From positions 1-64,000 of the forward strand of contig JAJDUK010000103.1 in NCBI GenBank assembly GCA_022826665.1: 64,000 nt of DNA, read 5' to 3'. Numbering within the stretch: the stretch's first letter is position 1; each line of letters opens with the position of its first letter. The translations under genes were made by a program, and so were the position numbers. The notes beneath the pieces were generated by a model that was given only the letters and a program-made list of their open reading frames with translations, was not told the DNA's origin and did no database searches. This DNA comes from Alphaproteobacteria bacterium (GTDB taxonomy: Bacteria > Pseudomonadota > Alphaproteobacteria > UBA828). Below are positions 43,403-53,745 of this stretch, in pieces.

Positions 43403-44290
43403 ATGACGAACTATTGCGATGAACTACCGGATCACCTCACGTTCTCGCAGCGCTACGGCTACGAGCCGCTGCCGGAGCCCATGAAGCTAGAGGAGATTTC
43501 TAGTGATCTGAGGCGCGAGATTTGGAATGCGACTCGAGAATTCCTTATTGAAAAGCGCTCTTATGGTCACACCTACTATTTTGCTAATAGAGAAGCGAGG
43601 ATGATTGAGCGAATAGTTGGTAAATTTTTAAAGATATCGGAGAACAAAGTTCCTATAGATTATAGTAAGGTTATGTTGTATTTTGAAACAACATGTTCCT
43701 CATCACCCTTTAACAAGTTACTCGAGTTGCTAGAGGCATTCGCGAACGATAGAAATATCGGTGATGAGTTTGTTGAGCGAATAAAAAATCTGTTTGAGAT
43801 ACACGGTGCAGCCTACAGGCTAGACTCGTCCCAGCGTACCCGGCGCTTTGTTCCCATAGCCAGCAAAGAGCAAGCAGAGGCGACTCAGAAGGCGGTCGAG
43901 ACGGTCGAACAGAGCGGCGTGGCTCCTGGCGCTACGACTCACTTGCGTCAGTCTGTCGAGCACCTCAACGCAGGCCGCTACGCCGATTCGATCAGAGAAA
44001 GCATCCACGCCGTCGAATCCGTTGCTCGCGTTATCGATCCCGAAGCGAACAAGGAACTCAGTCCGGCACTGGACTCCTTGGAAAGAGCGGAACTATTGAA
44101 ACACCGCGCGCTCAAACGGGGGTTCAAGAACCTGTTCGGCTACACAAGCGATGAAGAAGGTGTCCGTCATGCCTTGCTTGAGCGCGATGCCGCCGATGTA
44201 GACGTGGACGACGCCCTGTTCATGTATGGTGCCTGCGCCTCCTTTGCCGCTTATCTCATCAACAAGAACCAGAAAGCTAGCAGCACTTAA
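43403..44290 (+). CDS. AbiJ-like abortive-infection protein (AbiJ N-terminal domain 4 type)
   Basis: The 295-residue protein starts MTNYCDELPDHLTFSQRYGYEPLP. The N-terminal half has the AbiJ_NTD4 pattern: FSQRYGYxPLPExMKLEEISSDLRREIWNA, a central helical block and FEIHGAAYRLDSSQRTRRFVPIASKEQ. The C-terminal half (about 165-290) reads HLRQSVEHLNAGRYADSIRESIHAVES, then LFGYTSDEEGVRHALL, the helical domain usually found with it. Such proteins occur in phage-defence islands and are related to lactococcal AbiJ; the mechanism is not established. The 5' half (43480-43800) is far lower in GC than neighbours, a sign of transfer. The start follows AGGCTGACAGACG, a weak ribosome site. Confidence 0.78.
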   Translation: MTNYCDELPDHLTFSQRYGYEPLPEPMKLEEISSDLRREIWNATREFLIEKRSYGHTYYFANREARMIERIVGKFLKISENKVPIDYSKVMLYFETTCSSSPFNKLLELLEAFANDRNIGDEFVERIKNLFEIHGAAYRLDSSQRTRRFVPIASKEQAEATQKAVETVEQSGVAPGATTHLRQSVEHLNAGRYADSIRESIHAVESVARVIDPEANKELSPALDSLERAELLKHRALKRGFKNLFGYTSDEEGVRHALLERDAADVDVDDALFMYGACASFAAYLINKNQKASST

Positions 44291-44380
44291 TTCTCCGGGC
44301 GCACGTCGGCGCGCCGCTTGCTTTCCCTCTCGACCCTGGGGGTGGAATACGTGCGCGCGGGGAGGGCGCGAATCTGCGTT

Positions 44381-45304
44381 CTATTCGTTCCCCGTCGGGT
44401 GGGCCTTATTTGAGCCCGGTGCCGATGGCCCGCGCTCGGCGCGTTTCGCCTCCTCCCACAGCCGGTCCAGCTCGGCGAGGCCGACGTCGGCGGCGTTGCG
44501 ACCCGAGTCCGCCAGCGCCGCTTCGACATGGTGGAAGCGCGCGGTGAACTTGGCGTTGGCGGCACGGAGCGCGGCCTCGGGCTCCACGCCCAGGTGCCGG
44601 CCGAGATTGACGCAGGCGAACAGCAGGTCGCCGACCTCCTCGGCAACCGCCGCCCGATCACCCGCCGGGTCGCCCGCCGCCTCCGTCGTCGCGGCCTCGC
44701 GCAACTCGGCCACCTCTTCGAGCACCTTGGCGAACACCGGCTCGGGCCCCGGCCAGTCGAAGCCCACGCGGGCCGCGCGTTTTTGCAGCTTCTCGGCGCG
44801 GAGCAGGGCAGGGAGAGCCAGCGCGACGCCATCCAGCACGCTGGGCCGGCGCCCTTCGGCCTCGGCCTTGGCCTCGCGCTCGGCGGCTTTCTGGGCCTCC
44901 CAGGAGCGCATCTGCGCCGGCGCCGAGTGCCGCGCCTCGGTTTCGTCGTCGCCGAAGACGTTGGGATGGCGGCGGATCATCTTGTCCGCGATGCCGCGCG
45001 CGACCTCGTCGAAGTCGAAGCTGCCGTCCTCCCGCGCCATCTGGGCATGAAAGACCACCTGCAACAGCAGGTCGCCCAGCTCGTCGCGGAGCGCCGCGCG
45101 GTCGTCCTGCCGGATCGCCTCGGCGACCTCGTAGGCCTCCTCGATGGTGTAGGGCGCGATGGTCGCGAAGCTCTGCTCGAGGTCCCACGGGCAGCCGCCG
45201 TCCGGATTGCGCAGCCGCGCCATCACGTCGAGCAGTCGGTCGATGCCGGCGGCCGGCGTACCGGGTGCGTCGGTGTCCTCGTGGTCCGGCGGCGCGTCGC
45301 TCAT
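44381..45304 (-). CDS. mazG: Nucleoside triphosphate pyrophosphohydrolase MazG
   Basis: MazG hydrolyses (d)NTPs to monophosphates and pyrophosphate, cleansing aberrant nucleotides and lowering alarmone levels. The 307-residue protein has two MazG repeats. The N-terminal one has GCPWDLEQSFATIAPYTIEEAYEVAEAI and RDELGDLLLQVVFHAQMA; the C-terminal one has KVLEEVAELREA and EEVGDLLFACVNLGRHLG. ATG 45304 gives the family N-terminus; the upstream open frame does not. It converges on the AbiJ-like gene. The 190-bp upstream gap has an AT-rich stretch suitable for a promoter. Confidence 0.95.
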   Translation of the reverse strand: MSDAPPDHEDTDAPGTPAAGIDRLLDVMARLRNPDGGCPWDLEQSFATIAPYTIEEAYEVAEAIRQDDRAALRDELGDLLLQVVFHAQMAREDGSFDFDEVARGIADKMIRRHPNVFGDDETEARHSAPAQMRSWEAQKAAEREAKAEAEGRRPSVLDGVALALPALLRAEKLQKRAARVGFDWPGPEPVFAKVLEEVAELREAATTEAAGDPAGDRAAVAEEVGDLLFACVNLGRHLGVEPEAALRAANAKFTARFHHVEAALADSGRNAADVGLAELDRLWEEAKRAERGPSAPGSNKAHPTGNE

Positions 45305-45494
45305 CGTTGCGGTTCCATTTGCGCCACCGCCGGAATGAAAGAGCTGAGCCCGGGTCGGGGTAGGCCCACGCACGCCGCCCGAATAGCCGCCGGATCCGCC
45401 TGGCTGCCCTGACATCTAATTCGCATAAGATATATTATGGATAATAATTGACGGCTCCGATAGTCCATGTCGCCACAATGGCTTAGCTCGCGCA

Positions 45495-46265
45495 TCACAA
45501 CGCATCCGTCTCGATTACGAGCCCGTCGTGCCCCGGCACCACGCCGGCCGGCAGCGCCGCCCGCAGCGTCTCGTAGTCGAACTGATGGGACATGTGGGTC
45601 AGCACGGCAAGCTGCGGCCTTACCCGCGCGATCCATTCCAGCGTGAGGTCGAGATGCGCGTGCGTGGGATGCTCCCGGTAGCCCAGGCAATCGACGATCC
45701 AGAGCTTGACGCCCTCCAGCGCGGCGAAGGCCTCCTCCGGGAACGCCTTCACGTCGGTCGAATACGCCATGGCGCCGATCCGGTAGCCGGTGGTGATACT
45801 GCGCCCGTGCTCCTGCGGGAACGGCGTCACTGCGACGCCCGCCGCAGCGAACGGCCCCTCGATCGCCACCGGATTCAGGCTCGGCTTCGCCCAACCCCTT
45901 GTGCCCATGGGCTGAAACGCATAGGCAAAGCGCCCCTGGATCGCCGCCAGCGTCGCGGCCGAGCCATAGGTGTCGAGCGCCCGCCCGGTATGGAAGTTGA
46001 TGGAGCGCAGGTCGTCGATGCCATGCACATGATCGGCGTGGCCGTGGGTATAGAGCACCGCATCCAGGTGCGTGACCTCCGCATCCACCAGCTGCGCGTG
46101 CAGGTCCGGCGGCGTGTCGATCAGAAGCCGCGCGTCACCCGATTCCACCAGCACCGAGACCCGGCGCCGGCGGTTGCGCGGGTCGCTCGAGCGGCACACC
46201 GCGCAGTCGCAGCCGATCATCGGAACCCCGCTCGACGTGCCGCAGCCGAGAATGGTGATTTTCAT
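45495..46265 (-). CDS. Metallo-beta-lactamase-fold hydrolase (PhnP-like)
   Basis: The 256-residue protein starts MKITILGCGTSSGVPMIGCDCAVC. It carries the metal-binding HGHADHVHGIDD, downstream ligands in VKLWIVDCLGY and VLTHMSHQFD, and the end GLVIETDAL. It resembles PhnP phosphodiesterases, which hydrolyse cyclic phosphates, including the CxC zinc site near the N-terminus. In alphaproteobacteria this gene routinely follows metG and tatD. It overlaps tatD by four bases. Substrate in vivo is not known. Confidence 0.9.
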   Translation of the reverse strand: MKITILGCGTSSGVPMIGCDCAVCRSSDPRNRRRRVSVLVESGDARLLIDTPPDLHAQLVDAEVTHLDAVLYTHGHADHVHGIDDLRSINFHTGRALDTYGSAATLAAIQGRFAYAFQPMGTRGWAKPSLNPVAIEGPFAAAGVAVTPFPQEHGRSITTGYRIGAMAYSTDVKAFPEEAFAALEGVKLWIVDCLGYREHPTHAHLDLTLEWIARVRPQLAVLTHMSHQFDYETLRAALPAGVVPGHDGLVIETDAL

Positions 46266-47068
46266 GCCATATCAGGCGAATGCGGCGTGGACTTGGAGAA
46301 CAGCCTGAAGAAATTTTCGGTGGTCACGCGGGCCAATTCGGCCTCGTCCAGCCCCTTGATCTCGGCGAGCCGGGCGGCGGTGTGCACCACGTGCGCGGGC
46401 TCGTTGCGCCGGCCGCGATGGGGCACCGGCGCGAGATAGGGCGCGTCGGTCTCCACCAGCAGGCGCTCGGTCGGCACGTCGCGGGCGACGGCGCGCACCT
46501 CCTCGGCCTTCTTGAAGGTGAGGATCCCTGAGAACGAAACGTGAAGGCCGATGTCGAGCGCGGTCTCGGCGACCGCGGAACCTGCGCTGAAGCAGTGGAT
46601 GACGCCGGGGAAGGCCCCGTTCCCCGCTTCCTCGCGCAGGATTCGGCAGGTATCCTCGTCCGCAGAGCGCGTGTGCACGATGAGTGGCAGCCCGGTCTGC
46701 CGCGCCGCCGCGATGTGCTGGCGAAAACTGGCTTCCTGCTGCGGCCTTGGGCTGTTGTCGTAGTGGAAATCCAGGCCGGTCTCGCCGATCCCGATCACCT
46801 TGGGATGCGTCGCCATGCGCACCAGGTGCTCGGCGCTCACCTCCGGCTCCTCCGCCACGTGGTGTGGATGGATCCCGACCGAGCACCAGATCCGCTCGTG
46901 ATCCTCCGCCAGGGCGCGGACATGATCGAACCGGGTCACCCGCGTGCAGATGGTTTGCACGGTGCCGACGCCCACCTCGGCCGCACGCGCGAGCACGCCG
47001 TCGAGGTCGTCGCCGAAGTCGGGAAAGTCCAGATGGCAGTGGCTGTCGACCAGCATCTGCGCACTCAC
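46262..47068 (-). CDS. tatD: TatD-family metal-dependent deoxyribonuclease
   Basis: The 268-residue TIM-barrel enzyme starts with the metal-binding VDSHCHLDFPDF. It has WCSVGIHPHHV, IGETGLDFHYD, LPLIVHTRSADED, GVIHCFSAGS and the late LLVETDAPYLAPVPHRGRRNEP. TatD proteins are 3'-5' exonucleases linked to DNA repair. It is nine bases after metG and overlaps the next gene by 4 bp, typical of the conserved metG-tatD-MBL arrangement. Confidence 0.95.
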   Translation of the reverse strand: MSAQMLVDSHCHLDFPDFGDDLDGVLARAAEVGVGTVQTICTRVTRFDHVRALAEDHERIWCSVGIHPHHVAEEPEVSAEHLVRMATHPKVIGIGETGLDFHYDNSPRPQQEASFRQHIAAARQTGLPLIVHTRSADEDTCRILREEAGNGAFPGVIHCFSAGSAVAETALDIGLHVSFSGILTFKKAEEVRAVARDVPTERLLVETDAPYLAPVPHRGRRNEPAHVVHTAARLAEIKGLDEAELARVTTENFFRLFSKSTPHSPDMA

Positions 47069-47076
47069 ATGTTATC

Positions 47077-48636
<1,560 letters not shown>

Positions 48637-48655
48637 CGGCTTCCGGTCCTGCGGT

Positions 48656-49735
48656 TCAGGCCCGCGCGGCCTCCTGCAGCGATGTGAACGCGCCGATCAG
48701 GACCTGCCGGGGGTCAAGGTTGAGCCCGTCCGCCTCCGCGAACGAGCGGCCGAGGTTTTCCCACACGCCGACCCAGCGATCAAGCGCCGCTCCTTGCATG
48801 AGCGCCGCGCTCGCCCTCTCGCCCGGCACGACCTCCTCCATGGACTCGAGCTCGCCGCGCGCGGCGTGGCGGATGGAACGGCCGAGCCACCAGAGGATCA
48901 GCTCGCTGAGCGTGCGCATGCGGTCGACCCCGTCCCGCCCGCCGAGCCCGTCGGCAAGCTGGTGCAGCAGGCGCACGTCGAGCGCGGGCAGCGCCCCGAC
49001 GAGGCCGATGAGCCGCCGGTAGAGTGCGACTCCGCCCTGCTCCGCCAGCGCCGCCGCGCGGCCGGGGCTGCCTTCGGCGAGCAGCCCGAGCACGCGGCGC
49101 TCCGCCGCCGGCAAGCCGGGCATCGCCTCCGCGAGCAGCCCGTCCAGCGCCGCCGCGGGCAGCAGCGATAGCGTCAGCGGGCGGCAGCGCGAGCGCAGTG
49201 TCGCCGGCACCCGGCTCGGCGCGTGACTCACGAGCAGGAAGAGCACGCGGCTCGGCGGCTCCTCCAGGCGCTTGAGCAGGGCGTTGGCGGCGTTGCGGTT
49301 CATCTCGTCGGCCGCATCGACGATCACCACCCGCCAGCCGCCTTCGCCCGCCGTGAGCGAGAGAAAGCCGTTGGCCTTGCGCACGTCGTCCACCACGATC
49401 TCGGCGCGGAGCCGCCCGCGATCGCCGAGGCCCCGTTCGATGACCGCAAGGTCGCTGTGCCCGCCCGCCGCGGTTCGCTGAAAGACCGGGTGCTCCGGCG
49501 CCATCGCCAGGCCGTCGTCACCGCCGCCCTCCCCGCCGGCGAGCACGAAGCGCGCGAACCGGTAGACCAGCGTCGCCTTGCCGATGCCGCGCGGGCCCGC
49601 GATCAGCCAGGCGTGGGCCAGCCGCCCACTGCCCCACGCCTCGACCAGCGCCCCGGTGGCCGTCTCGTGCCCAACGAGATGCGGGTTCTCGCGCGGGACC
49701 GGCCAGGTGAAGGTCGAATTGGCGGTCTCACTCAT
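48656..49735 (-). CDS. holB: DNA polymerase III delta' subunit
   Basis: HolB is a clamp-loader subunit. The 359-residue protein has HETATGALVEAWGSGRLAHAW, a P-loop GPRGIGKATLVYRFA, VVIVDAADEMNRNAANALLKRLEEPP and the sensor segment LLVSHAPSRVPATLRSRCRPL. The conserved SRC precedes helical domain III. ATG 49735 overlaps the tmk 3' end by eight bases; the longer open frame upstream lies within tmk and was not used. Confidence 0.94.
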   Translation of the reverse strand: MSETANSTFTWPVPRENPHLVGHETATGALVEAWGSGRLAHAWLIAGPRGIGKATLVYRFARFVLAGGEGGGDDGLAMAPEHPVFQRTAAGGHSDLAVIERGLGDRGRLRAEIVVDDVRKANGFLSLTAGEGGWRVVIVDAADEMNRNAANALLKRLEEPPSRVLFLLVSHAPSRVPATLRSRCRPLTLSLLPAAALDGLLAEAMPGLPAAERRVLGLLAEGSPGRAAALAEQGGVALYRRLIGLVGALPALDVRLLHQLADGLGGRDGVDRMRTLSELILWWLGRSIRHAARGELESMEEVVPGERASAALMQGAALDRWVGVWENLGRSFAEADGLNLDPRQVLIGAFTSLQEAARA

Positions 49736-50366
49736 CGAACAAGACCGGAAGTCGCGCCGCCACGATCTTCTGGATCGCTCGATCGACCGTGTCCGGGTCC
49801 GCCGTCGCATCCACAACCGCGTAACGCCTCTCATCTGATTCCGCGCGAGCGAGGAAGCCCCGCCGCACCGTCTCGTGAAAGTCGGTGCCCATGCGCTCGT
49901 AGCGGTTCGATCCCGCGCGCGCGGCGGCCCGCCCGAGCCCTTCCGACACCGGGATGTCCAGCACCACCGTCAAATCCGGCTCGAAACCTCCGAGAGAGAG
50001 GTCGCTGAGGCGCTCCAGCACGCCGAGGTCGGCGCCCTGGCCGTAGCCCTGGTAGACGATCATCGAATCCACAAAGCGGTCGGAGATGACCCAGAGTCCG
50101 CGCTCCAGCGCCGGCTCAATGGTGTGCAGCAGGTGATCGCGCCGCGCGGCCGCGTGCAGCATGGCCTCGGCCAGCGGTTCCCAACGCTCCACCGGGCCGG
50201 AGACGAGGAGCCTTCGGATCTCTTCGGCTCCGGGAGAGCCGCCGGGCTCTCGGGTCAGGACCGTGCCTACGCCACGTGCTTCCAGCGCATCGCGAAGCCG
50301 GGCGGCTTGAACGGTCTTTCCGGCGCCCTCGCCACCTTCCAGCGTGATGAAGCGTCCGCGCGTCAT
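49728..50366 (-). CDS. tmk: Thymidylate kinase
   Basis: Tmk phosphorylates dTMP to dTDP. The 212-residue protein has the P-loop FITLEGGEGAGKTVQAARL, the DR(Y/F) motif WVISDRFVDSMIVYQG, TREPGGSPGAEEIR and the LID region around AARAGSNRYERMG. Start and length are normal. It lies 25 bp after the D-Ala-D-Ala carboxypeptidase gene and overlaps holB. Confidence 0.96.
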   Translation of the reverse strand: MTRGRFITLEGGEGAGKTVQAARLRDALEARGVGTVLTREPGGSPGAEEIRRLLVSGPVERWEPLAEAMLHAAARRDHLLHTIEPALERGLWVISDRFVDSMIVYQGYGQGADLGVLERLSDLSLGGFEPDLTVVLDIPVSEGLGRAAARAGSNRYERMGTDFHETVRRGFLARAESDERRYAVVDATADPDTVDRAIQKIVAARLPVLFDE

Positions 50367-50391
50367 GCCGCGGAACGACGGGCCCCCGGCC

Positions 50392-51573
50392 CTATCCGCC
50401 CTTGCCCCAGATCAGCGCGTCGATCGCAGCCCCGATCCGGCCGAAACCGGAAAGGCTGTCCACCGAGGCGCCGGCCAACAGCGGCCACTCGCGCGTCTCC
50501 ACGTTCGGCGCGCTCACCACCAGCGTGGCCACCCGCGCGCCCTTCTCAACAGGCGCCGCGATCGGACCCTCGGCCACGATCTTCACCTCCATGCTCTTGC
50601 GGGACTTGCGCGGCATCATCAGCACGACATCGCTCTCGGTTACCAGGGGCAACTCGTCGGCCTCGCCGAGCCAGACGCCGAAGTTGTCCACCACCTGGCC
50701 CGCGCGGAACAGGACGTAGGTCTTGAACGCCCGAAAGCCGTAACTGAGCAAGCGTTCCGATTCCCGTGCACGGGAATCGACGCCGTTGATGCCGTTCACG
50801 ACCAGCACCAGACGCTGCTCGCCGCGTTTCGCCGATGCCGCGAGGCCGTGGCCCGATGCTTGCGTGTATCCAGTCTTGAGGCCGTCAGCCCCGTCGTAGC
50901 GGTAGAGCAGCGGGTTGCGGTTGCCCTGCTTGATGCCGTTGTAGGTGAAGCTCTTCTCGGCGAACATCGGGTAGTACTCGGGAAAGTCCACGATGATGCG
51001 CCGTGACATCTCGGCGACATCACGCGCCGTCGTGATGTGCTCGGGATCCGGCCATCCGGTCGAGTTGGTGAAGTGGCTGTCGGCGAGGCCAAGCTCGTCG
51101 GCCTTCTCGTTCATCAGGTCGGCGAAGGCGGCTTCCGATCCCGCCAGACCCTCAGCCAGCACGATGCTGGCATCGTTGCCCGATTGCACGATGACTCCGC
51201 GCAGCAGCTCGCTGACCGTTACCTTCTTGTTGACCTCAAGAAACATGCGTGACCCCTTCATACGCCACGCTTTCTTGCTCACGGTGAAGGTGTCTTCCAG
51301 GTCGAGCTGGCCGTCTGCCAGATGCTCGAAGACGACGTAGAGCGTCATGATCTTGCTCATGGAGGCCGGATACATGGGCTCGTCCGCGTTCTTTTCGGCG
51401 AGCACCAAGCCGGTCCCTGCATCCATCAGGATGAACTGCTTCGCCTCGGTGTCGACCGCCGCGGCAGGGCGCGGCTGGGACGCGGCGATGAAGGCACCGC
51501 TCAGGCAGAGACACAGGGCCAAGTAGAGAGCGACGGGCACGGCACGCCGGCGCACGGGATTTCGATCGACCAT
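50392..51573 (-). CDS. dacA: D-alanyl-D-alanine carboxypeptidase (PBP5/6 family)
   Basis: The 393-residue serine peptidase trims the terminal D-Ala from peptidoglycan stem peptides. It has a signal peptide (about residues 1-40, hydrophobic ALYLALCLCLSGAFIA), and the active-site motifs SMSK, SGN (VIVQSGNDASI) and KTG (GLKTGYTQASG). A C-terminal PBP5_C beta domain follows, with a final helix that could anchor to the membrane. ATG 51573, preceded by GGAG, is preferred over in-frame ATG 51594. Its neighbours rlpA and mltB also act on the cell wall. Confidence 0.92.
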   Translation of the reverse strand: MVDRNPVRRRAVPVALYLALCLCLSGAFIAASQPRPAAAVDTEAKQFILMDAGTGLVLAEKNADEPMYPASMSKIMTLYVVFEHLADGQLDLEDTFTVSKKAWRMKGSRMFLEVNKKVTVSELLRGVIVQSGNDASIVLAEGLAGSEAAFADLMNEKADELGLADSHFTNSTGWPDPEHITTARDVAEMSRRIIVDFPEYYPMFAEKSFTYNGIKQGNRNPLLYRYDGADGLKTGYTQASGHGLAASAKRGEQRLVLVVNGINGVDSRARESERLLSYGFRAFKTYVLFRAGQVVDNFGVWLGEADELPLVTESDVVLMMPRKSRKSMEVKIVAEGPIAAPVEKGARVATLVVSAPNVETREWPLLAGASVDSLSGFGRIGAAIDALIWGKGG

Positions 51574-51656
51574 CTGGTTCCGGCTCCTCCGCATCGCATC
51601 AGGGCGGATCGCAAGGTGTACACCCTCGCCGGGGGCCGGGCCAAGCGCCACTCTCG

Positions 51657-52607
51657 TCAGCGGTACCCTGCAGCGACGATGTGAGAACCGGTGAAGCCGG
51701 CGCGGTTGAGTTCGGCCAGGATGAACGCCGCCTCGTCGTCCGTGTCCACCGGGCCGATGCGCACCGCGTAGACCACGCGGCCGTTGCGCCGTTCCGGCTC
51801 GACCGCGACGGTGCCGAGCGTTCCCACCAGTTCACCCAGACGGTCGGCGTCATCGCGCCCGTTGAGAACCGCCGCTTCGACCAGGAGCCTCCGCGACGTG
51901 ACGCTGGCGATCTCCCGTTTCGGCGCCTGCGCCTGGGGCGGGCTCGCGCTCGCCACGCGCCGTACCGGCTTGTCCGGCGGCAGCACCACCGTTCCGTTCG
52001 ACGGCTTCGTCCAGCGGGGTTTCAAAGCGACGTCAGGCTCGACTGCCGCTACAACGACCGGCTGGTCAGCGGGGGGCTCCGGCGGCTCAAGGCGGTCCAG
52101 GCCGAGGTACTGGACGCGCACCTTGGTCAAACCCTGGCGCTTGAAGCCGAGAAGCTGCGCGGCGCGGCGGGAGAGGTCGATGATCCGGCCGTTGACGAAC
52201 GGGCCCCGGTCGTTCACCCGCAGTTCCAGTTGCCGCCCGTTTTCGAGGTTAGTCACGCGCACACGGCTGGGCAGCGGCAGCGTCGGGTGTGCGGCGGTCA
52301 CCCCGTTCATGTCGAAGCGTTCGCCGTTCGCCGTGGGCCGGCCATGGAACGCGGGCCCGTACCACGAGGCGACGCCCGTTCTGTCGTAGTTGGGATCGTA
52401 GCTCGGGTAATGCCAGACGTGGTTGACCTGATAGGGCGAGCCGAGCTTGTAGAGCGGCTTCGCAACGCGAACCGGCGGCTTCTCCTCCTCCTTCGTCTCC
52501 AGGTTGAACTTCTTGACGACATGAAGGGCGAGCTTGACCTCGCTGCAGCCCGCGAATGCGAGCAGGCAGAGCGCCAGCGAGGCGAGGAGAAGCGGCTTTC
52601 TGGTCAT
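51657..52607 (-). CDS. rlpA: RlpA-like septal lipoprotein with SPOR domain
   Basis: RlpA proteins are lytic transglycosylases or division-site factors acting on denuded glycans. The 316-residue precursor has a lipoprotein signal with lipobox LLAFAGC. A double-psi beta-barrel domain reads GVASWYGPAFHGRPTANGE to VNDRGPFVNGRIIDLSRRAAQLLG, including the catalytic-type Glu and Asp. A Pro-rich linker and a C-terminal SPOR domain (LLVEAAVLNGRDDADRLGEL) follow. ATG 52607 gives a proper lipoprotein signal. It is 19 bp after the mltB-like gene. Confidence 0.93.
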   Translation of the reverse strand: MTRKPLLLASLALCLLAFAGCSEVKLALHVVKKFNLETKEEEKPPVRVAKPLYKLGSPYQVNHVWHYPSYDPNYDRTGVASWYGPAFHGRPTANGERFDMNGVTAAHPTLPLPSRVRVTNLENGRQLELRVNDRGPFVNGRIIDLSRRAAQLLGFKRQGLTKVRVQYLGLDRLEPPEPPADQPVVVAAVEPDVALKPRWTKPSNGTVVLPPDKPVRRVASASPPQAQAPKREIASVTSRRLLVEAAVLNGRDDADRLGELVGTLGTVAVEPERRNGRVVYAVRIGPVDTDDEAAFILAELNRAGFTGSHIVAAGYR

Positions 52608-52626
52608 CGGCCGGACCCGCCGGCCG

Positions 52627-53637
52627 CTACCGCCTCCCGATCCTGTCGGCCAGAAGGCCGACGGATGTCGCAAAGTAGAACGAGCGGTTCCACCGCATGA
52701 TCGTCCGGTAGTTGTCGTAGACGAGGTAGGCCGGCCCCCCTTCCCCACCAGGCAGCACCACCGAGCCGCTCATCGCGGCTTGCGGCAGATCGCTGCCATC
52801 GGCGCGGCGAAGACCCAGGGCCTGCCATTCGGCGAGGGTCTTCTTCACCTTCAGGTCGGCGAGTTCCTGATCGAAGCCGGCCGGTAACTGCACCTGCCGC
52901 CCCCAGGTCTCGCCGTTACGCCACCCGGCTTGAACCAAGTAATTCGCCGCCGAGGCAAAGACGTCTTCCTGGGTGCCCCAGATATCGCGCTTGCCGTCGC
53001 CGTCGTGGTCCACGGCGTAGCGCACGAAGCTCGACGGCATGAACTGGCTCTGCCCCATGGCGCCGGCCCAGCTGCCCACCATCGCGTCCGGCGTGATGTG
53101 GCCGTCCTCCAGGATGCGGAGCGCGTGCAGCAGCTCCCCGCGGAAATAGGCGCTGCGCCGGCCGTCATGGGCGAGGGTCGCGAGGGCGCCGATCACCGGG
53201 AATCCGCCTAGAAACCTGCCGAAGCTGGTCTCGATGCCCCAAAGCGCCACGATAAAGCGGGGCGGCACCCCGTACTCGCGCCCGATCGGCTCGAGCAGGT
53301 CACGGTGTTTGGCGAGCAGTTCCCGGCCCTGCGCGACGCGTGACTCGGGCACCACGCGCTCCAGATACTCGGCGAAGGTGAGAGTGACTTCCGGCTGGGA
53401 GCGGTCCAGCTCGATGACCCGCGGAATCGGCTCGATTCCCGCAAACGCCGCATCGAAGGTGGCGGCGCTGATGCCCTGGCTCAGCGCCTCGCTACGCACC
53501 CCCTCGCGCCATTCGGCGAAGCTCTCGACACCTTCTTCCTGCGCCATTGCGCCACCCGCCAGCAGCACGCCGATCAGCGCCGCACTGGCCGCCATACGCG
53601 CGGATCTCAACCCGATTCGCGACTCGCGCCGTTTCAT
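52627..53637 (-). CDS. mltB: Lytic murein transglycosylase, MltB family
   Basis: The 336-residue protein has an N-terminal signal peptide (about 1-32, ending GGAMA) and an MltB-type domain. Its catalytic Glu lies in FIVALWGIETSFGRFLG, and GSWAGAMGQSQFMPSSF, DHDGDGKRDIW and SAANYLVQAGW follow. It cleaves peptidoglycan glycan strands to anhydromuropeptides. No lipobox is seen, so it is probably soluble in the periplasm. It is the first gene of the minus-strand envelope/replication block. Confidence 0.93.
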   Translation of the reverse strand: MKRRESRIGLRSARMAASAALIGVLLAGGAMAQEEGVESFAEWREGVRSEALSQGISAATFDAAFAGIEPIPRVIELDRSQPEVTLTFAEYLERVVPESRVAQGRELLAKHRDLLEPIGREYGVPPRFIVALWGIETSFGRFLGGFPVIGALATLAHDGRRSAYFRGELLHALRILEDGHITPDAMVGSWAGAMGQSQFMPSSFVRYAVDHDGDGKRDIWGTQEDVFASAANYLVQAGWRNGETWGRQVQLPAGFDQELADLKVKKTLAEWQALGLRRADGSDLPQAAMSGSVVLPGGEGGPAYLVYDNYRTIMRWNRSFYFATSVGLLADRIGRR

Positions 53638-53745
53638 GGCGGGCCCCTATGACACGCCTGTTACGCGCGCGCCAACCCCCCAATTGTCCAGGCGGTGTTC
53701 AAGCGTCGGTGACCGGGAGCCCGCAAGCCGCGTCGGGAAGCAGCT

